Notes under the pieces: generated by a model
Told to the model about the DNA's origin: nothing
What the model saw: only the letters and a program-made list of their open reading frames with translations
Database searches by the model: none
Program-made: the position numbers and the translations under genes
Shown here: positions 8,107-17,736 of the stretch, one piece after another
How positions within the stretch are numbered: the stretch's first letter is position 1
Layout: every line of letters begins with the position of its first letter
Source of the DNA: Polyangiaceae bacterium
Lineage (GTDB): Bacteria > Myxococcota_A > Polyangia > Polyangiales > Polyangiaceae
NCBI GenBank assembly: GCA_020848455.1
Contig: JADLAB010000095.1
Span: 1 to 45,134, forward strand
DNA: 45,134 nucleotides
Direction of reading: 5' to 3'

Positions 8107-8883
8107 ATGAGCGACAGGCCGCCGAGCCACAGCGACCGCCCGGACCAACCCGCCGCTGCCGCCGAGCCGCCCGCGGCGCCCGCCGAGGCGCCGGCCGCAC
8201 CCGCCGCCAGCACGGCCGCCGCGGCGGAGCCGAGCGCGCCGGTCGCGCCCCTCGCGGCGCCCGGTGCCGAGACCTCGGACCCCGAGATCCGCATCGCGCG
8301 GCTGTCGGACCCGGGCGTCGAGCTCGATCCGGACGCCCCGAAGCGCCCCGCCGGTCCCCCTGGTCCGCCGCCGCCGCGCAAGCCCTCGTCCCCGCCCACC
8401 AAGGCGAGCTCCGCCATCGAGGCCGCGTTCGTGCAGGCGAACCTCCCGCAGCGGCGCTGGCCGCCCGAGACGGTGGCAGACATCATGACCCGGCAGCTCA
8501 TCGCGCTCGGCGAGAAGGAGCCGCTCGGCGAGCTCGACAGCGCCATGAAGCGTTTCCGCTTCCGGCACCTGCCCGTGGTCGGCCAGGCCGGCAAGCTCGT
8601 GGGCCTCATCACGCGGAGCGACCTCCTGCGCGCGGCCGTCGGCGCCATGCCCGACGGCACGACGCTCGCCGAGCGCCCGAGCCCGACGACGTCGGCGGGC
8701 GTCATCATGCGCCGCGACGTGCTCACGGCGCGCCTCCACACGCCCATCACGAGCGCGGGGCGCGTGATGGCGCACCAGAAGATCGGCTGCTTGCCCGTCA
8801 TCCTCGACGACAACACGCTCGTCGGCATCGTCACCGAGACGGACTTCGTCACCCTCGCGCTCGAGCTGCTCGAGCGCAAGTGA
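8107..8883 (+). CDS. CBS-domain pair protein with disordered N-terminus
   Basis: The 258-aa product has about 110 residues of Ala/Pro/Glu-rich disordered sequence. A tandem CBS pair (Bateman module) follows: VADIMTRQLIALGEKEPLGELDSAMKR... with RFRHLPVVGQAGKLVGLITR in the first repeat, and VIMRRDVLTARLHTPITSAG with GCLPVILDDNTLVGIVTETD in the second. Such modules bind adenosyl nucleotides and act as energy or redox sensors. There is no fused effector domain, so it may regulate a partner in trans. The P-type ATPase 107 bp downstream is a candidate by position only. Confidence 0.8.
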   Translation: MSDRPPSHSDRPDQPAAAAEPPAAPAEAPAAPAASTAAAAEPSAPVAPLAAPGAETSDPEIRIARLSDPGVELDPDAPKRPAGPPGPPPPRKPSSPPTKASSAIEAAFVQANLPQRRWPPETVADIMTRQLIALGEKEPLGELDSAMKRFRFRHLPVVGQAGKLVGLITRSDLLRAAVGAMPDGTTLAERPSPTTSAGVIMRRDVLTARLHTPITSAGRVMAHQKIGCLPVILDDNTLVGIVTETDFVTLALELLERK

Positions 8884-8990
8884 CGCGCCGCCGCGCCGCG
8901 CCCCCGACCTTGCCCGCCGGGTGACGGCGCGCATGTGGTCCACGACGCGCTCGGCCGTGCAGCCGACGCTCGGGCCGTCGCGAGGCATCC

Positions 8991-11609
8991 ATGCAAGGCG
9001 AAGAAGACAAGCGGCGCGGGGCGGGGGTGCTCGACGTGGGCGGCTTGTCCGGGCTCACGGAAGAGGAGGCGGCCGCCCGCCTCGAGCGCGACGGACCGAA
9101 CGAGCTGCCGACGCAGCAGAAGCGCGGCCTCTGGCGCACCGCCTTCGAGGTCATGCGCGAGCCGATGTTCCTCATGCTCGTCGCCGCCGGCTCTCTCTAC
9201 CTGGTGATGGGCGAGATCGGCGACGCCCTGATGCTCCTCGGCTTCGTCTTCGTGGTGATGGGCATCACCATCGTGCAGGAGCACCGCACCGAGCGCGCCC
9301 TCGAGGCGCTGCGGGACCTCTCGAGCCCGCGCGCGCTCGTCATCCGGGGTGGGGTGCAGCGCCGCATCGCCGGGCGCGACGTCGCCGTCGGGGACGTGCT
9401 CGTGCTCGTCGAGGGCGATCGCGTGCCGGCGGACGCGCTGCTGCGCCGGGGCCTGCACCTCACGGTCGACGAGTCGCTCCTCACCGGCGAGTCCGTGGCC
9501 GTTCGCAAGCGGCCCTCGGCCGACGCCAGCGCGCTCGATCGGCCCGGCGGCGATGATCTGCCGAGCGTCTTTTCCGGCACGCTCGTCACGGCGGGGCAGG
9601 CGATCGCGGAGGTGATGACGACGGGCGGGGCCACCGAGCTCGGCAAGATCGGCCACGCGCTGCGCCGCCTGGCACCTCAGCCGACGCTCCTGCAGCGCGA
9701 GACGGGGCGGCTGGTGCGGCGCCTCGCGGTCGTCGGGCTCTCGCTCTGCGCCGTCGTCGTCATCGTCTACGCGCTGACGCGCGGCGGCACCACCACGAGC
9801 TGGAAGGAGGGCCTGCTCGCCGGCATCGCGATGGCGATGGCCACGCTGCCCGAGGAGTTCCCGGTGGTGCTCACGGTGTTCCTCGCGCTCGGCGCGTGGC
9901 GCATCTCGAAGAGCCAGGTGCTGACGCGCCGCATGCCCGCCGTCGAGACGCTCGGCGCGGCGACGGTGCTGTGCGTCGACAAGACCGGCACGCTCACGCA
10001 GAACCAGATGAGCGTGCGCCGCCTGCGCGCGGAGGGCAGCTCCTTCGACCTGGCGGGTGCACCCGAGGTGCTGCCCGAGACCTTCCACGCTCTGCTCGAG
10101 CACGCCATCCTCGCGAGCCAGCGTGACCCCTTCGACGCCATGGAGCGCGCCCTGCACGCCGCGGGCGAGACCACCCTGACCGGCACCGAGCACCTGCACC
10201 CCGACTGGGCTCTGGCGCGCGAGTACCCGCTCTCCCCGCAGCTCCTCGCGGTGACGCGCGCCTGGCACGCGGGCGGCGAGGGCGCTGCCGGCGAGCTCGT
10301 CGTCGCCTCGAAGGGCGCGCCCGAGGCGATCGCCGAGCTGTGCCGCCTCGGCCCCGGCGAGCGGGCGGCGCTCGAGCGCGAGGTCGAGCTGCTCGCCGCC
10401 GAGGGCCTGCGCGTGCTCGGCGTCGCGCGCGGTCGTCGGGCGGAGCGCGCGCTGCCCGACGAGCACGCCGCGCTCGAGCTCGAGCTCGTGGGTCTGCTCG
10501 GCTTCGCGGACCCCCTGCGCCCCACGGTGCCCGCCGCCGTCCGGGAGTGCCAGACCGCCGGCATCCGCGTCGTGATGATCACCGGTGACTACCCGGCCAC
10601 CGCCCGCAGCATCGCGCGCCAGGCGGGGCTCGCGGGCCACGACCAGATCATCACCGGGCCGGAGCTCGACGGCATGAGCGACGGCGAGCTCGCGCGCCGC
10701 ATCGGCGACGTGCAGATCTTCGCGCGCGTCGTGCCCGAGCAGAAGCTCCGCATCGTCGAGGCCCTGAAGGCCGCCGACGAGGTCGTCGCGATGACCGGCG
10801 ACGGGGTCAACGACGCGCCGGCGCTCAAGGCCGCGCACATCGGCATCGCGATGGGCGCGCGCGGCACCGACGTGGCGCGCGAGTCCGCGGCGCTCGTGCT
10901 GCTCGACGACGACTTCTCGTCCATCGTGGCGGCCGTGCGCCTCGGGCGGCGCATCTTCGACAACATCAAGAAGGCGGTGGCCTTCATCGTGGCCGTGCAC
11001 ATTCCCATCGCGGGCCTGTCGATGATCCCGGTCTTCCTCGGCGACTGGCCGCTCCTCTTGTTCCCGGTCCACATCGTGTTCCTCGAGCTCGTCATCGACC
11101 CCTCGTGCTCGCTCGTGTTCGAGGCCGAGGAGCCCGAGGCGAACGTGATGCAGCGCCCGCCGCGCGATCCGGCCGAGCGGCTCTTCACCTGGGGGTCGCT
11201 CGGCGTCGCGCTGCTCCAGGGGCTGAGCTCGCTCGCCGTGTGCCTCGGGGTCTACCTGTGGGCGCGCGCCAGCCACACGGTCGACGCCGCGCGCACCCTC
11301 ACCTTCGTCACGCTCGTCGTGTCGTTCCTCGTGATCATCCTCGCGAACCGCTCCTTCGAGCTCACGATCCTGGGCTCGCTCGGCAGGCGCAATCGCGCTC
11401 TGTGGTGGGTCCTCACCGGCACCGTGGGCTTCCTCGCCCTCGTGGTGCTCCTGCCCGGGGCCCGCACGCTCTTTCACTTCGAGGCCATCCACCTCGTCGA
11501 CCTCGGGCTCGCGACGCTCGGCGGCGGCGCGTGCATCCTGTGGTTCGAGGTGCTGAAAATCATCCGGCGCGGCCGCCACGGTCGCCACGGCGTCCGCAAG
11601 GGCGCATAG
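8991..11609 (+). CDS. P-type cation-transporting ATPase (Ca2+-type, P2)
   Basis: The 872-aa enzyme carries all P-type ATPase landmarks. The actuator motif is LLTGES near residue 165 and the phosphorylation site is CVDKTGTLT with Asp330. Later come MITGDYP and MTGDGVNDAPALK near residues 600-610. Helix M4 reads ATLPEEFPVVLT (Pro287-Pro291), the acidic ion-site motif of bacterial Ca2+ pumps; K+/heavy-metal pumps differ, and there is no CPx motif. About ten membrane helices are visible. The nucleotide domain is short for the family, which fits the compact PMR1/LMCA-like group. Expected role: ATP-driven export of Ca2+ (or Mn2+) from the cytoplasm. Its ATG follows a spacer with no strong ribosome site. 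Confidence 0.85.
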   Translation: MQGEEDKRRGAGVLDVGGLSGLTEEEAAARLERDGPNELPTQQKRGLWRTAFEVMREPMFLMLVAAGSLYLVMGEIGDALMLLGFVFVVMGITIVQEHRTERALEALRDLSSPRALVIRGGVQRRIAGRDVAVGDVLVLVEGDRVPADALLRRGLHLTVDESLLTGESVAVRKRPSADASALDRPGGDDLPSVFSGTLVTAGQAIAEVMTTGGATELGKIGHALRRLAPQPTLLQRETGRLVRRLAVVGLSLCAVVVIVYALTRGGTTTSWKEGLLAGIAMAMATLPEEFPVVLTVFLALGAWRISKSQVLTRRMPAVETLGAATVLCVDKTGTLTQNQMSVRRLRAEGSSFDLAGAPEVLPETFHALLEHAILASQRDPFDAMERALHAAGETTLTGTEHLHPDWALAREYPLSPQLLAVTRAWHAGGEGAAGELVVASKGAPEAIAELCRLGPGERAALEREVELLAAEGLRVLGVARGRRAERALPDEHAALELELVGLLGFADPLRPTVPAAVRECQTAGIRVVMITGDYPATARSIARQAGLAGHDQIITGPELDGMSDGELARRIGDVQIFARVVPEQKLRIVEALKAADEVVAMTGDGVNDAPALKAAHIGIAMGARGTDVARESAALVLLDDDFSSIVAAVRLGRRIFDNIKKAVAFIVAVHIPIAGLSMIPVFLGDWPLLLFPVHIVFLELVIDPSCSLVFEAEEPEANVMQRPPRDPAERLFTWGSLGVALLQGLSSLAVCLGVYLWARASHTVDAARTLTFVTLVVSFLVIILANRSFELTILGSLGRRNRALWWVLTGTVGFLALVVLLPGARTLFHFEAIHLVDLGLATLGGGACILWFEVLKIIRRGRHGRHGVRKGA

Positions 11610-11670
11610 CATCGGGGGACGCAGCGGGACGACCCCGAGCGAGGCGGCCCCGAACGAGAGGAGCGAGACC

Positions 11671-12039
11671 ATGGCGGCACAGAGCGAAGGACACGACACG
11701 GGCGCACTTCCGCCCGCACGGGCCGTGCGGCTCGAGACCCTGGTCGCGTACCAGCCCGGCGCGGTCGTGAGCCGCACCCTGGCCAAGCGGAGCGGCGGCA
11801 CCGTGACCCTGTTCGCGTTCGCGGCAGGGCAGGGCCTGAGTGAGCACAGCGCGCCCTTCGACGCGATGGTGCAGGTGCTGGAAGGCGCGGGCGAGCTCGT
11901 CATCGGCGGCGAGAAGGTGCTGGCGCGCGCCGGTGACACCGTGCTCATGCCGGCGAACGTGCCGCACGCCCTGCACGCGGCCGAGCCCTTCAAGATGCTG
12001 CTCGTGATGGTGCGCGAGCCGGCGCCGCCGCGCGGCTGA
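11671..12039 (+). CDS. Small cupin-domain protein
   Basis: The 122-aa single-domain cupin has the two conserved boxes: AAGQGLSEHSAPFDAMVQVLEG (motif 1, with one His rather than the usual HxH) and GDTVLMPANVPHALHA (motif 2, with His). Metal binding may therefore be incomplete, and enzymatic activity is uncertain. GAGAGGAGCGAGACC precedes the ATG, giving a good ribosome site. It lies 61 bp after the ATPase gene on the same strand and could be its last co-transcribed member. Function unassigned; small cupins of this size often bind sugars or metabolites, or act as redox/detoxification accessory proteins. Confidence 0.7.
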   Translation: MAAQSEGHDTGALPPARAVRLETLVAYQPGAVVSRTLAKRSGGTVTLFAFAAGQGLSEHSAPFDAMVQVLEGAGELVIGGEKVLARAGDTVLMPANVPHALHAAEPFKMLLVMVREPAPPRG

Positions 12040-12104
12040 GCCTGCCTCGTGACGCGGCGCTCGGCTCGGCGCCCGTGGGGAGCGTCGTGGTAGCCTCGCG
12101 CCGC

Positions 12105-12977
12105 ATGACGAAGGCTGGGGCTCTCGAGGGTCGGGTGGCGGTGGTGACGGGCGGGGCGTCGGGCATCGGCGCCGCGCTCGGCCGCGAGCTTTCGCGGCGC
12201 GGGGCGGACGTGGTGCTCGCCGACCGGCAGCTCGTGCTCGCCGAGGCGGTGGCGCGCGAGGCGTGCGCTGCCGGCGGGCGGGTGCGGGCCGCCGAGCTCG
12301 ACGTGCGGGACGGGGCCGCGGTCAAGGTGCTCGTCGACGACACGGTGCGCCGCACCGGCAGGCTCGATTTCTTCTTCGGCAACGCGGGGATCTCGGTCGG
12401 CGGCGAGATCGACGGCTACTCGGCGGCCGACTGGGACGACGTGTTCGACGTCAACCTGCGCGGGGTGACGAACGGTATCCAGGCCGCGTACCCCGTCATG
12501 GTGCGCCAGGGCCACGGCCACCTCGTCCACACGGCCTCCATCGCCGGTCTCGTCGCGACCCCGGCGCAGGGCAGCTACACGGCGAGCAAGCACGCCGTCG
12601 TGGGCCTTACGAAGGCGCTGCGCATCGAGGCGGCGCGCCACGGCGTGCGCGTCTCCGCCCTGTGCCCGGGCGCCGTCCAGACGTCCATCCTGAGCGGCGG
12701 TCGCTTCGGCCGGCTCAACGTCCCGGGCCTGCACGACGAGGACATGGCCGCGATCATCGGCGTGCTGCGACCCATGGCGCCCGAGCGCTTCGCGCGCCAG
12801 GCGATCGACGGCGTGCTCGCGAACCAGGCGATCATCATCGTGCCGCGCTGGTGGCGCGCCTTCTGGTACCTCGAGCGCCTGTCGCCGACGCTGAGCCTCG
12901 GGCTGTGGCACCTCTCGCTCGCGGAGCTCCGGCGGCAGGTGGCGAAGGCCGTCGGGTCCCGGCGAGCCTCTGGTTGA
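12105..12977 (+). CDS. SDR-family NAD(P)-dependent oxidoreductase
   Basis: The 290-aa classical short-chain dehydrogenase has the dinucleotide motif TGGASGIG (residues 15-22), an Asp-containing end of beta-2 (VVLADRQ) that favours NAD(H), NAGIS, and catalytic Ser with Tyr158-x3-Lys162 (YTASK). Substrate specificity is not readable. The C-terminus (WWRAFWYLERLSPTLSLGLWHL) is amphipathic and hydrophobic, which hints at membrane association or a lipid substrate. The ATG at 12105 gives the standard distance to the Rossmann motif; an in-frame GTG 30 bp upstream is possible. Confidence 0.85.
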   Translation: MTKAGALEGRVAVVTGGASGIGAALGRELSRRGADVVLADRQLVLAEAVAREACAAGGRVRAAELDVRDGAAVKVLVDDTVRRTGRLDFFFGNAGISVGGEIDGYSAADWDDVFDVNLRGVTNGIQAAYPVMVRQGHGHLVHTASIAGLVATPAQGSYTASKHAVVGLTKALRIEAARHGVRVSALCPGAVQTSILSGGRFGRLNVPGLHDEDMAAIIGVLRPMAPERFARQAIDGVLANQAIIIVPRWWRAFWYLERLSPTLSLGLWHLSLAELRRQVAKAVGSRRASG

Positions 12978-13133
12978 GCTCGCGCGGGCGCGAGGCCCTG
13001 CCGCGAGGTCGACGCTGAACGCACCCCGGCGCCGTGGCACCCAACCCTCTGGCTTGGCCCGCGGGGCGAGGGCGCCACCGCGCACCTGGCGCGCGCCGCG
13101 CGCCTTCGTGTAAGCTCACGTTTGGGCACATCC

Positions 13134-14792
13134 ATGGCGACCTGTCCGACCTGCCGCAAGCAATACCCGGGTGACTACAAGATCTGCCCGGCCGACGGCG
13201 AAGCCCTCCTGCCGGACGAGGCCTTCGGCAACGCCGACGGCGATCTGCAGGCCGGCACCACCGTCGGCGAGTACCAGGTCGAGGGCAAGATCGGCGAGGG
13301 CGGTTTCGGCGCCGTCTACCGCGCCGTCCACCCGCTCATCGGCAAGCTCGTCGCCATCAAGGTGCTGAACCGGCAGTACTCGAGCAACCCGCAGATGGTG
13401 TCGCGCTTCATCTCCGAGGCGCGCTCGGTCAACCAGATCCGGCACCGCAACATCATCGACATCTTCGCCTTCGGCAAGCTCGAGGACGGGCGGCAGTACT
13501 TCGTGATGGAGCTGCTCGACGGCCAGCCGCTCGATCGCTACCTCGCGTCCAAGGTGCGCCTACCGCCGGGCGAGGCCGTGTCGATCCTCGGCGCCGTCGC
13601 GCGCGCGCTCGACGCGGCGCACGGCTGCGGCGTCGCGCACCGCGACCTCAAGCCCGAGAACATCTTTCTCGAGCAGGACCGCGACGGCTACGTGTTCCCG
13701 AAGCTGCTCGACTTCGGCATCGCGAAGCTCCTGGCCGAGAGCACGGGGCACGTGACGCGCACCGGTATGCCCATCGGCACGCCGTCGTACATGTCGCCCG
13801 AGCAGTGCCGCGCCAAGAACGTCGATCACCGCACGGACATCTACTCGTTCGGCATCCTCGCCTACGAGATGCTCACCGGCCGGCTGCCCTTCGACGGCGA
13901 CAACATCATGGAGCTCATGATGAAGCAGGTGAACGAGCAGCCCAAGGCGCCCTCCGAGGTGTGCCCGGCGCTGCCGAAGGAGCTCGACGCTCCGATCCTG
14001 CACATGCTCCAGAAGGACCCGGCGGCGCGCCCTGGGACGGTCGTCGAGGCGGTGGAGGCGCTCGCGTCCGCCTCGGCCGCGGTCGGCGAGGCCCCGGCGG
14101 CGACGCCGAGCCGCGGTGGCGGAGCGTTCCGGAGCGGGCCGATCACGCCCGGCCACCTGCCGCAGGTCACTCAGCCGAGCCCGGGCTCCTTCGGCGCGCA
14201 CGCGTCGCTCGGCGAGGCGAAGACGATGGCCCAGGAGCCCGACGTCCGCACGCTCCAGGGCGCGGCCACCGACGTCGGGCCCGCGCCGGGGCGTGGCAAG
14301 TGGCTCGTCCTCGGCGGGCTCGCCGCGGCGCTCGTGGCGGGCGGGGTGGTCGCCGGCGTCGTCGTGTCGGGGGGGCGGGGGCCCGAGGCCGACGCGTCGA
14401 CCGCCGCGCCCGCGTCGACCGGCGCCCCGAGCGCCCGCCCGAGCGCGACCGCGACGCCTAGCGCGACGCCGAGCGCTCCCGCGCCGAGCGCCTCGCAGAC
14501 CGCCGCGCCGGTCGAGGCCGAGGTCGACATCGAGATCGCGTCGGTGCCGGAGGGCACGAGCGTCCTTCTCGCCGGCGAGAAGATCGGCAGCGCACCGGGC
14601 ACCGTCAAGCTCCCGCGCGGCGGCGACAAGGTGAAGCTCACCCTCCGTGCCGCGGGCTATCGCGACCTCGAGATCGAGGTCACGCCGGACAAGAACCGCA
14701 CCTTCTCGCCGCCCCCGATGAGCAAGGTGGCCGGCACGCCCCCGCCGATCAAGAAGGCCGACAAGAAGGAGCTCGAGGACCCGGGCCTCTGA
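13134..14792 (+). CDS. Membrane Ser/Thr protein kinase with N-terminal zinc ribbon and C-terminal PEGA domain
   Basis: The 552-aa protein starts with a CPTC...CPADG zinc-ribbon-like segment (residues 3-24). A complete kinase domain follows: GEGGFGAVY at Gly54, Lys76 in AIKVL, HRDLKPEN with catalytic Asp171, DFGIAK with Asp193, and GTPSYMSPEQ. A single membrane helix lies near 390-411. An Ala/Pro/Ser-rich stretch leads to an extracytoplasmic PEGA domain (about 464-530). The kinase faces the cytoplasm and the PEGA domain probably contacts the envelope or surface. All catalytic residues are present. The next two genes encode an FG-GAP lipoprotein and another PEGA protein, suggesting a shared sensory role (inference). 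Confidence 0.85.
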   Translation: MATCPTCRKQYPGDYKICPADGEALLPDEAFGNADGDLQAGTTVGEYQVEGKIGEGGFGAVYRAVHPLIGKLVAIKVLNRQYSSNPQMVSRFISEARSVNQIRHRNIIDIFAFGKLEDGRQYFVMELLDGQPLDRYLASKVRLPPGEAVSILGAVARALDAAHGCGVAHRDLKPENIFLEQDRDGYVFPKLLDFGIAKLLAESTGHVTRTGMPIGTPSYMSPEQCRAKNVDHRTDIYSFGILAYEMLTGRLPFDGDNIMELMMKQVNEQPKAPSEVCPALPKELDAPILHMLQKDPAARPGTVVEAVEALASASAAVGEAPAATPSRGGGAFRSGPITPGHLPQVTQPSPGSFGAHASLGEAKTMAQEPDVRTLQGAATDVGPAPGRGKWLVLGGLAAALVAGGVVAGVVVSGGRGPEADASTAAPASTGAPSARPSATATPSATPSAPAPSASQTAAPVEAEVDIEIASVPEGTSVLLAGEKIGSAPGTVKLPRGGDKVKLTLRAAGYRDLEIEVTPDKNRTFSPPPMSKVAGTPPPIKKADKKELEDPGL

Positions 14793-14889
14793 GCCAAGCT
14801 GCTGCCGCGTGCGCACGTCCCCGAGCGGGTCGCGCGGCGCGCTTCTCTCCTTTCGCTTTCGTGCAGAGCCCCATCCTTTCGGAGTCGCC

Positions 14890-17736
14890 ATGAAGAATAC
14901 CCACCCTGGCTCGGCCCGCATCCGCTGGTCACGCGTCGCTGCGCTCGGCACGCTCGGCGCGCTCGCGGCCCTCGCGTCCCCTGCCGCGTGTCGCACCTTC
15001 GAACCCATCGACGAGGCGACCTGCGGCAACGCCATCATCGACCGCGGCGAGGACTGCGATGGCTTCGACATCGCGGGCGTGCCGTGCGGTGCGGTCGGCT
15101 CGGCGCACGCTTGCCGCCTCGAGTGCCCGGGCGACCCCGGCGCACAGGGACCGTGCCCAGCGGGCTGGGGCTGCGGAGCGGACGGCGTCTGCCGCGGCCC
15201 CTCCGGCACCTTCGGCGACGCGGTCGCCGCGATCCAGGGCGGCGCCTCGCTCATCCTCGACGGCGACTTCGACGGTGACGGGCGCGTCGACATCCTCGGC
15301 GTGTCACCGGGCATGGACGACCCCAACAGCGGGCAGGAAATGGGCGGGACCGGCCACCTGTCCGTGCACTACTTCGCAGCGGGCGGGGCGCTCGCGGCGA
15401 CCACCACGTTGCAGGCCCCGCGCAGCGCGTTCCCGACGGTCGGCGACCTCAGCGGCGACGGGCTCGACGACGTGGCCGTCAACGTGGGTGCGCAGGGCGT
15501 GAGCCTGTACCGCGGCCGGGACGACCGCACGTTCGCGCCGTCCATCTACGCGTCGGCGGCGATCGAGGCCGACGGGATCCGGGTCTGGGGCCAGAAGGTG
15601 CTCGAGAACGCGACCTGGGGCAGTACGCTGCCCGGCGACGAGGCGCTGGCGGTCGTCGACGTCGGCGGCAGCGTGGGCGCCTATTACATCGACCAGCTGG
15701 CGGGCAACGCCCCGGTCCTGCTCTTCACGGGCGGCCCGCCGAACTACACCTTGCCGTCGCTCGACAGCCTGCTCGACGTCCCGACGGGCGACGTCGACGA
15801 GGACGCGATCGGCTCGCCGTGCGACGAGTTCGTGCTCGCGTTCAAGACCCAGGATCGTGTGCTCGTGGCGACGCCGTGCCTCGGCTGGGACACGGTGAAC
15901 GTCGCCGCGAACCCACCGCTCCGGCCGCCGACGATCGTCACCCTGCCCGCCGGCGCGTACCCGCGCAGCATCCACCTCTTCGACCTCGACGGCGACGGGC
16001 ACCTCGATCTGCTCATCGGCACGAGCTCCGCCGGGGTGCGCGCCGCCTATGGCCGCGGTGACATGACCTTCCACTCGGTGCCGAGCATCGCGCCCTTCCC
16101 GCCGGCGGACGGCCTGACGAGCCTGGCGCCGTTCCCCCAAGAGGCGGGGGGCGTGCTCGCCGTCGGCCACCTGAACCAGGATGGCATCCCCGACTACGTC
16201 ACGGCGAACGGGCTGTGGCTGAGCGGGCTCGTCTACCAGCAGCCCGGCGTCGGCGGGGGCGGGGGCGCTGCGGTGGACGGCTGGAACAACGCCTGGCTCT
16301 TCGACAAGGCGACCCGCGCGGCCATCGGCGACTTCAACGCCAACGGGCTGCCCGACGCCATCGTGATCGGCAACCAGGGTGGACTGCGCTTCTTCAGCGG
16401 CGCCGGCGACGACACCTTCAATTTCTTCCTGCTCCCGACCGAGGGGCGCGTGAAGGACATGGTGGTCGGCGACTACGACGGCGACGTCATCCCCGACCTC
16501 GCGATCGCGGTGGAGGTCGATCCGAACAGCGACCAGGCGGCCGGCGGGGACTCCTTGTCGGTCGTGTTCGGCGGGGTCGGCGCGGCACCGGAGATGCCCG
16601 TCCACATGGGCCAGCTCGGTACCATCGAGCGGCTCTCGACGGCGCGCTTCATGGACCCGGTGAGCTACACGGCGGACGGCATCAGCGAGGTCGCGGCCAT
16701 CACCCGCAATGCCCAGAACCAGATCAGCCTGGCGGTGCTCTACGGCAGCACGGGCCGGCAGCTCGAGTCGCCGTTCGCGCTCTTCACCCGCGGCGCAAGC
16801 GCGCAGGACACCTTCGGCAACCAGCCGCTCCGAACGGCGATCGGCGAGTACAGCGCGACCCCGGGGCACCCCGACCTCGCGGCGATCGCGCAGCCCCAGA
16901 GCACGACCGAGTGGCAGCCGCGCGTCTGGCTCGCCGAAGCCGAGGGCGACGCGTTGCTGGCCGAGGACCGGACCCGGGCGAGCCCGCCGCTGCCGTCCGA
17001 CTCGGTCGACATCTACGCCGCGCTCCTGGCGAGCGTCGACGCCAACGGCGACGGCATCGAGGAGCTCGTGGGGCTGGTCCCGTCGTGGGACGGGCTGACC
17101 AGCATGCTCGTCGTCGGCATCGCCACCGACGCGGCCGGCGGTGGGCGCACCTTCGCCCCCCAGGAGCCCGTCGAGTCCGTCGACGGGCACTTCAACGCCA
17201 TCATCGGCAGCGGCTCCGCGGTCGCTCAGCCCGGAGGCTTCGGTGGCGCGGGAGGCGGCGGTCCCGAGGAACCACCGGTGTTCGTCTACAACGCCACCGA
17301 GCAGCGCATCGTCGTGTCCGACGTCGACGCGGACGGCAAGCCCGATCTCCTGGTCATCGGCCGGATCACGGACGCCCAGTCCGCGCAGACGTCGAACGTC
17401 GTCGTGTTCTGGAATGCGGGGACGAGCGACCCCGGCACCGCGTTCACGGCGGCCAACCGCACCGTGCTCCCGGCCATCGAGCTCGCGACGCTCACCTCGG
17501 TCGCGGCCCTGAACATCGACGGCGACGCCGAGCGCGAGCTCGTCGTGATGAGCGACCTCGGCCCCTATCTCATCGACACGACCGGGCGGGAGTTCTCCGC
17601 GGCGACGCAGCTCGCGAACCTCCCCTGGGCGACGACGGTCGCGGCCGCCGACGTCACCGGCGACGGCCTCGAGGATCTGGTCCTCGCCGACAACTGGACG
17701 CTCTCGGTCCACCCGCAGAAGGCGGTGAACCCATGA
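14890..17736 (+). CDS. Large FG-GAP/VCBS-repeat surface lipoprotein
   Basis: This 948-aa lipoprotein has a signal peptide with Cys34 in ASPAAC. A Cys-rich segment follows (about residues 40-110, ten or more Cys: TCGNAIIDRGEDCDG, CGAVGSAHACRLEC), of the type seen in myxobacterial surface proteins. Many Ca2+-binding FG-GAP-like repeats then recur to the end: DGDFDGDGRVDILGV, GDLSGDGLDDVAVN, FDLDGDGHLDLLIG, GDYDGDVIPDLAIA, DVDADGKPDLLVIG, DVTGDGLEDLVLAD. Together they should form a beta-propeller, as in integrin-like adhesins. Its role could be surface attachment or ligand binding; no catalytic site is seen. The stop codon overlaps the next ATG (ATGA), so translation is coupled. Confidence 0.8.
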   Translation: MKNTHPGSARIRWSRVAALGTLGALAALASPAACRTFEPIDEATCGNAIIDRGEDCDGFDIAGVPCGAVGSAHACRLECPGDPGAQGPCPAGWGCGADGVCRGPSGTFGDAVAAIQGGASLILDGDFDGDGRVDILGVSPGMDDPNSGQEMGGTGHLSVHYFAAGGALAATTTLQAPRSAFPTVGDLSGDGLDDVAVNVGAQGVSLYRGRDDRTFAPSIYASAAIEADGIRVWGQKVLENATWGSTLPGDEALAVVDVGGSVGAYYIDQLAGNAPVLLFTGGPPNYTLPSLDSLLDVPTGDVDEDAIGSPCDEFVLAFKTQDRVLVATPCLGWDTVNVAANPPLRPPTIVTLPAGAYPRSIHLFDLDGDGHLDLLIGTSSAGVRAAYGRGDMTFHSVPSIAPFPPADGLTSLAPFPQEAGGVLAVGHLNQDGIPDYVTANGLWLSGLVYQQPGVGGGGGAAVDGWNNAWLFDKATRAAIGDFNANGLPDAIVIGNQGGLRFFSGAGDDTFNFFLLPTEGRVKDMVVGDYDGDVIPDLAIAVEVDPNSDQAAGGDSLSVVFGGVGAAPEMPVHMGQLGTIERLSTARFMDPVSYTADGISEVAAITRNAQNQISLAVLYGSTGRQLESPFALFTRGASAQDTFGNQPLRTAIGEYSATPGHPDLAAIAQPQSTTEWQPRVWLAEAEGDALLAEDRTRASPPLPSDSVDIYAALLASVDANGDGIEELVGLVPSWDGLTSMLVVGIATDAAGGGRTFAPQEPVESVDGHFNAIIGSGSAVAQPGGFGGAGGGGPEEPPVFVYNATEQRIVVSDVDADGKPDLLVIGRITDAQSAQTSNVVVFWNAGTSDPGTAFTAANRTVLPAIELATLTSVAALNIDGDAERELVVMSDLGPYLIDTTGREFSAATQLANLPWATTVAAADVTGDGLEDLVLADNWTLSVHPQKAVNP

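Noticed and set aside
8073-13085. 1670-codon open frame on the minus strand
   Set aside because: It runs antisense to five well-supported genes (CBS protein through SDR) and contains long Arg/Ala/Gly-rich low-complexity stretches with no domain signature. In GC-rich DNA such frames stay open because stop codons are scarce.
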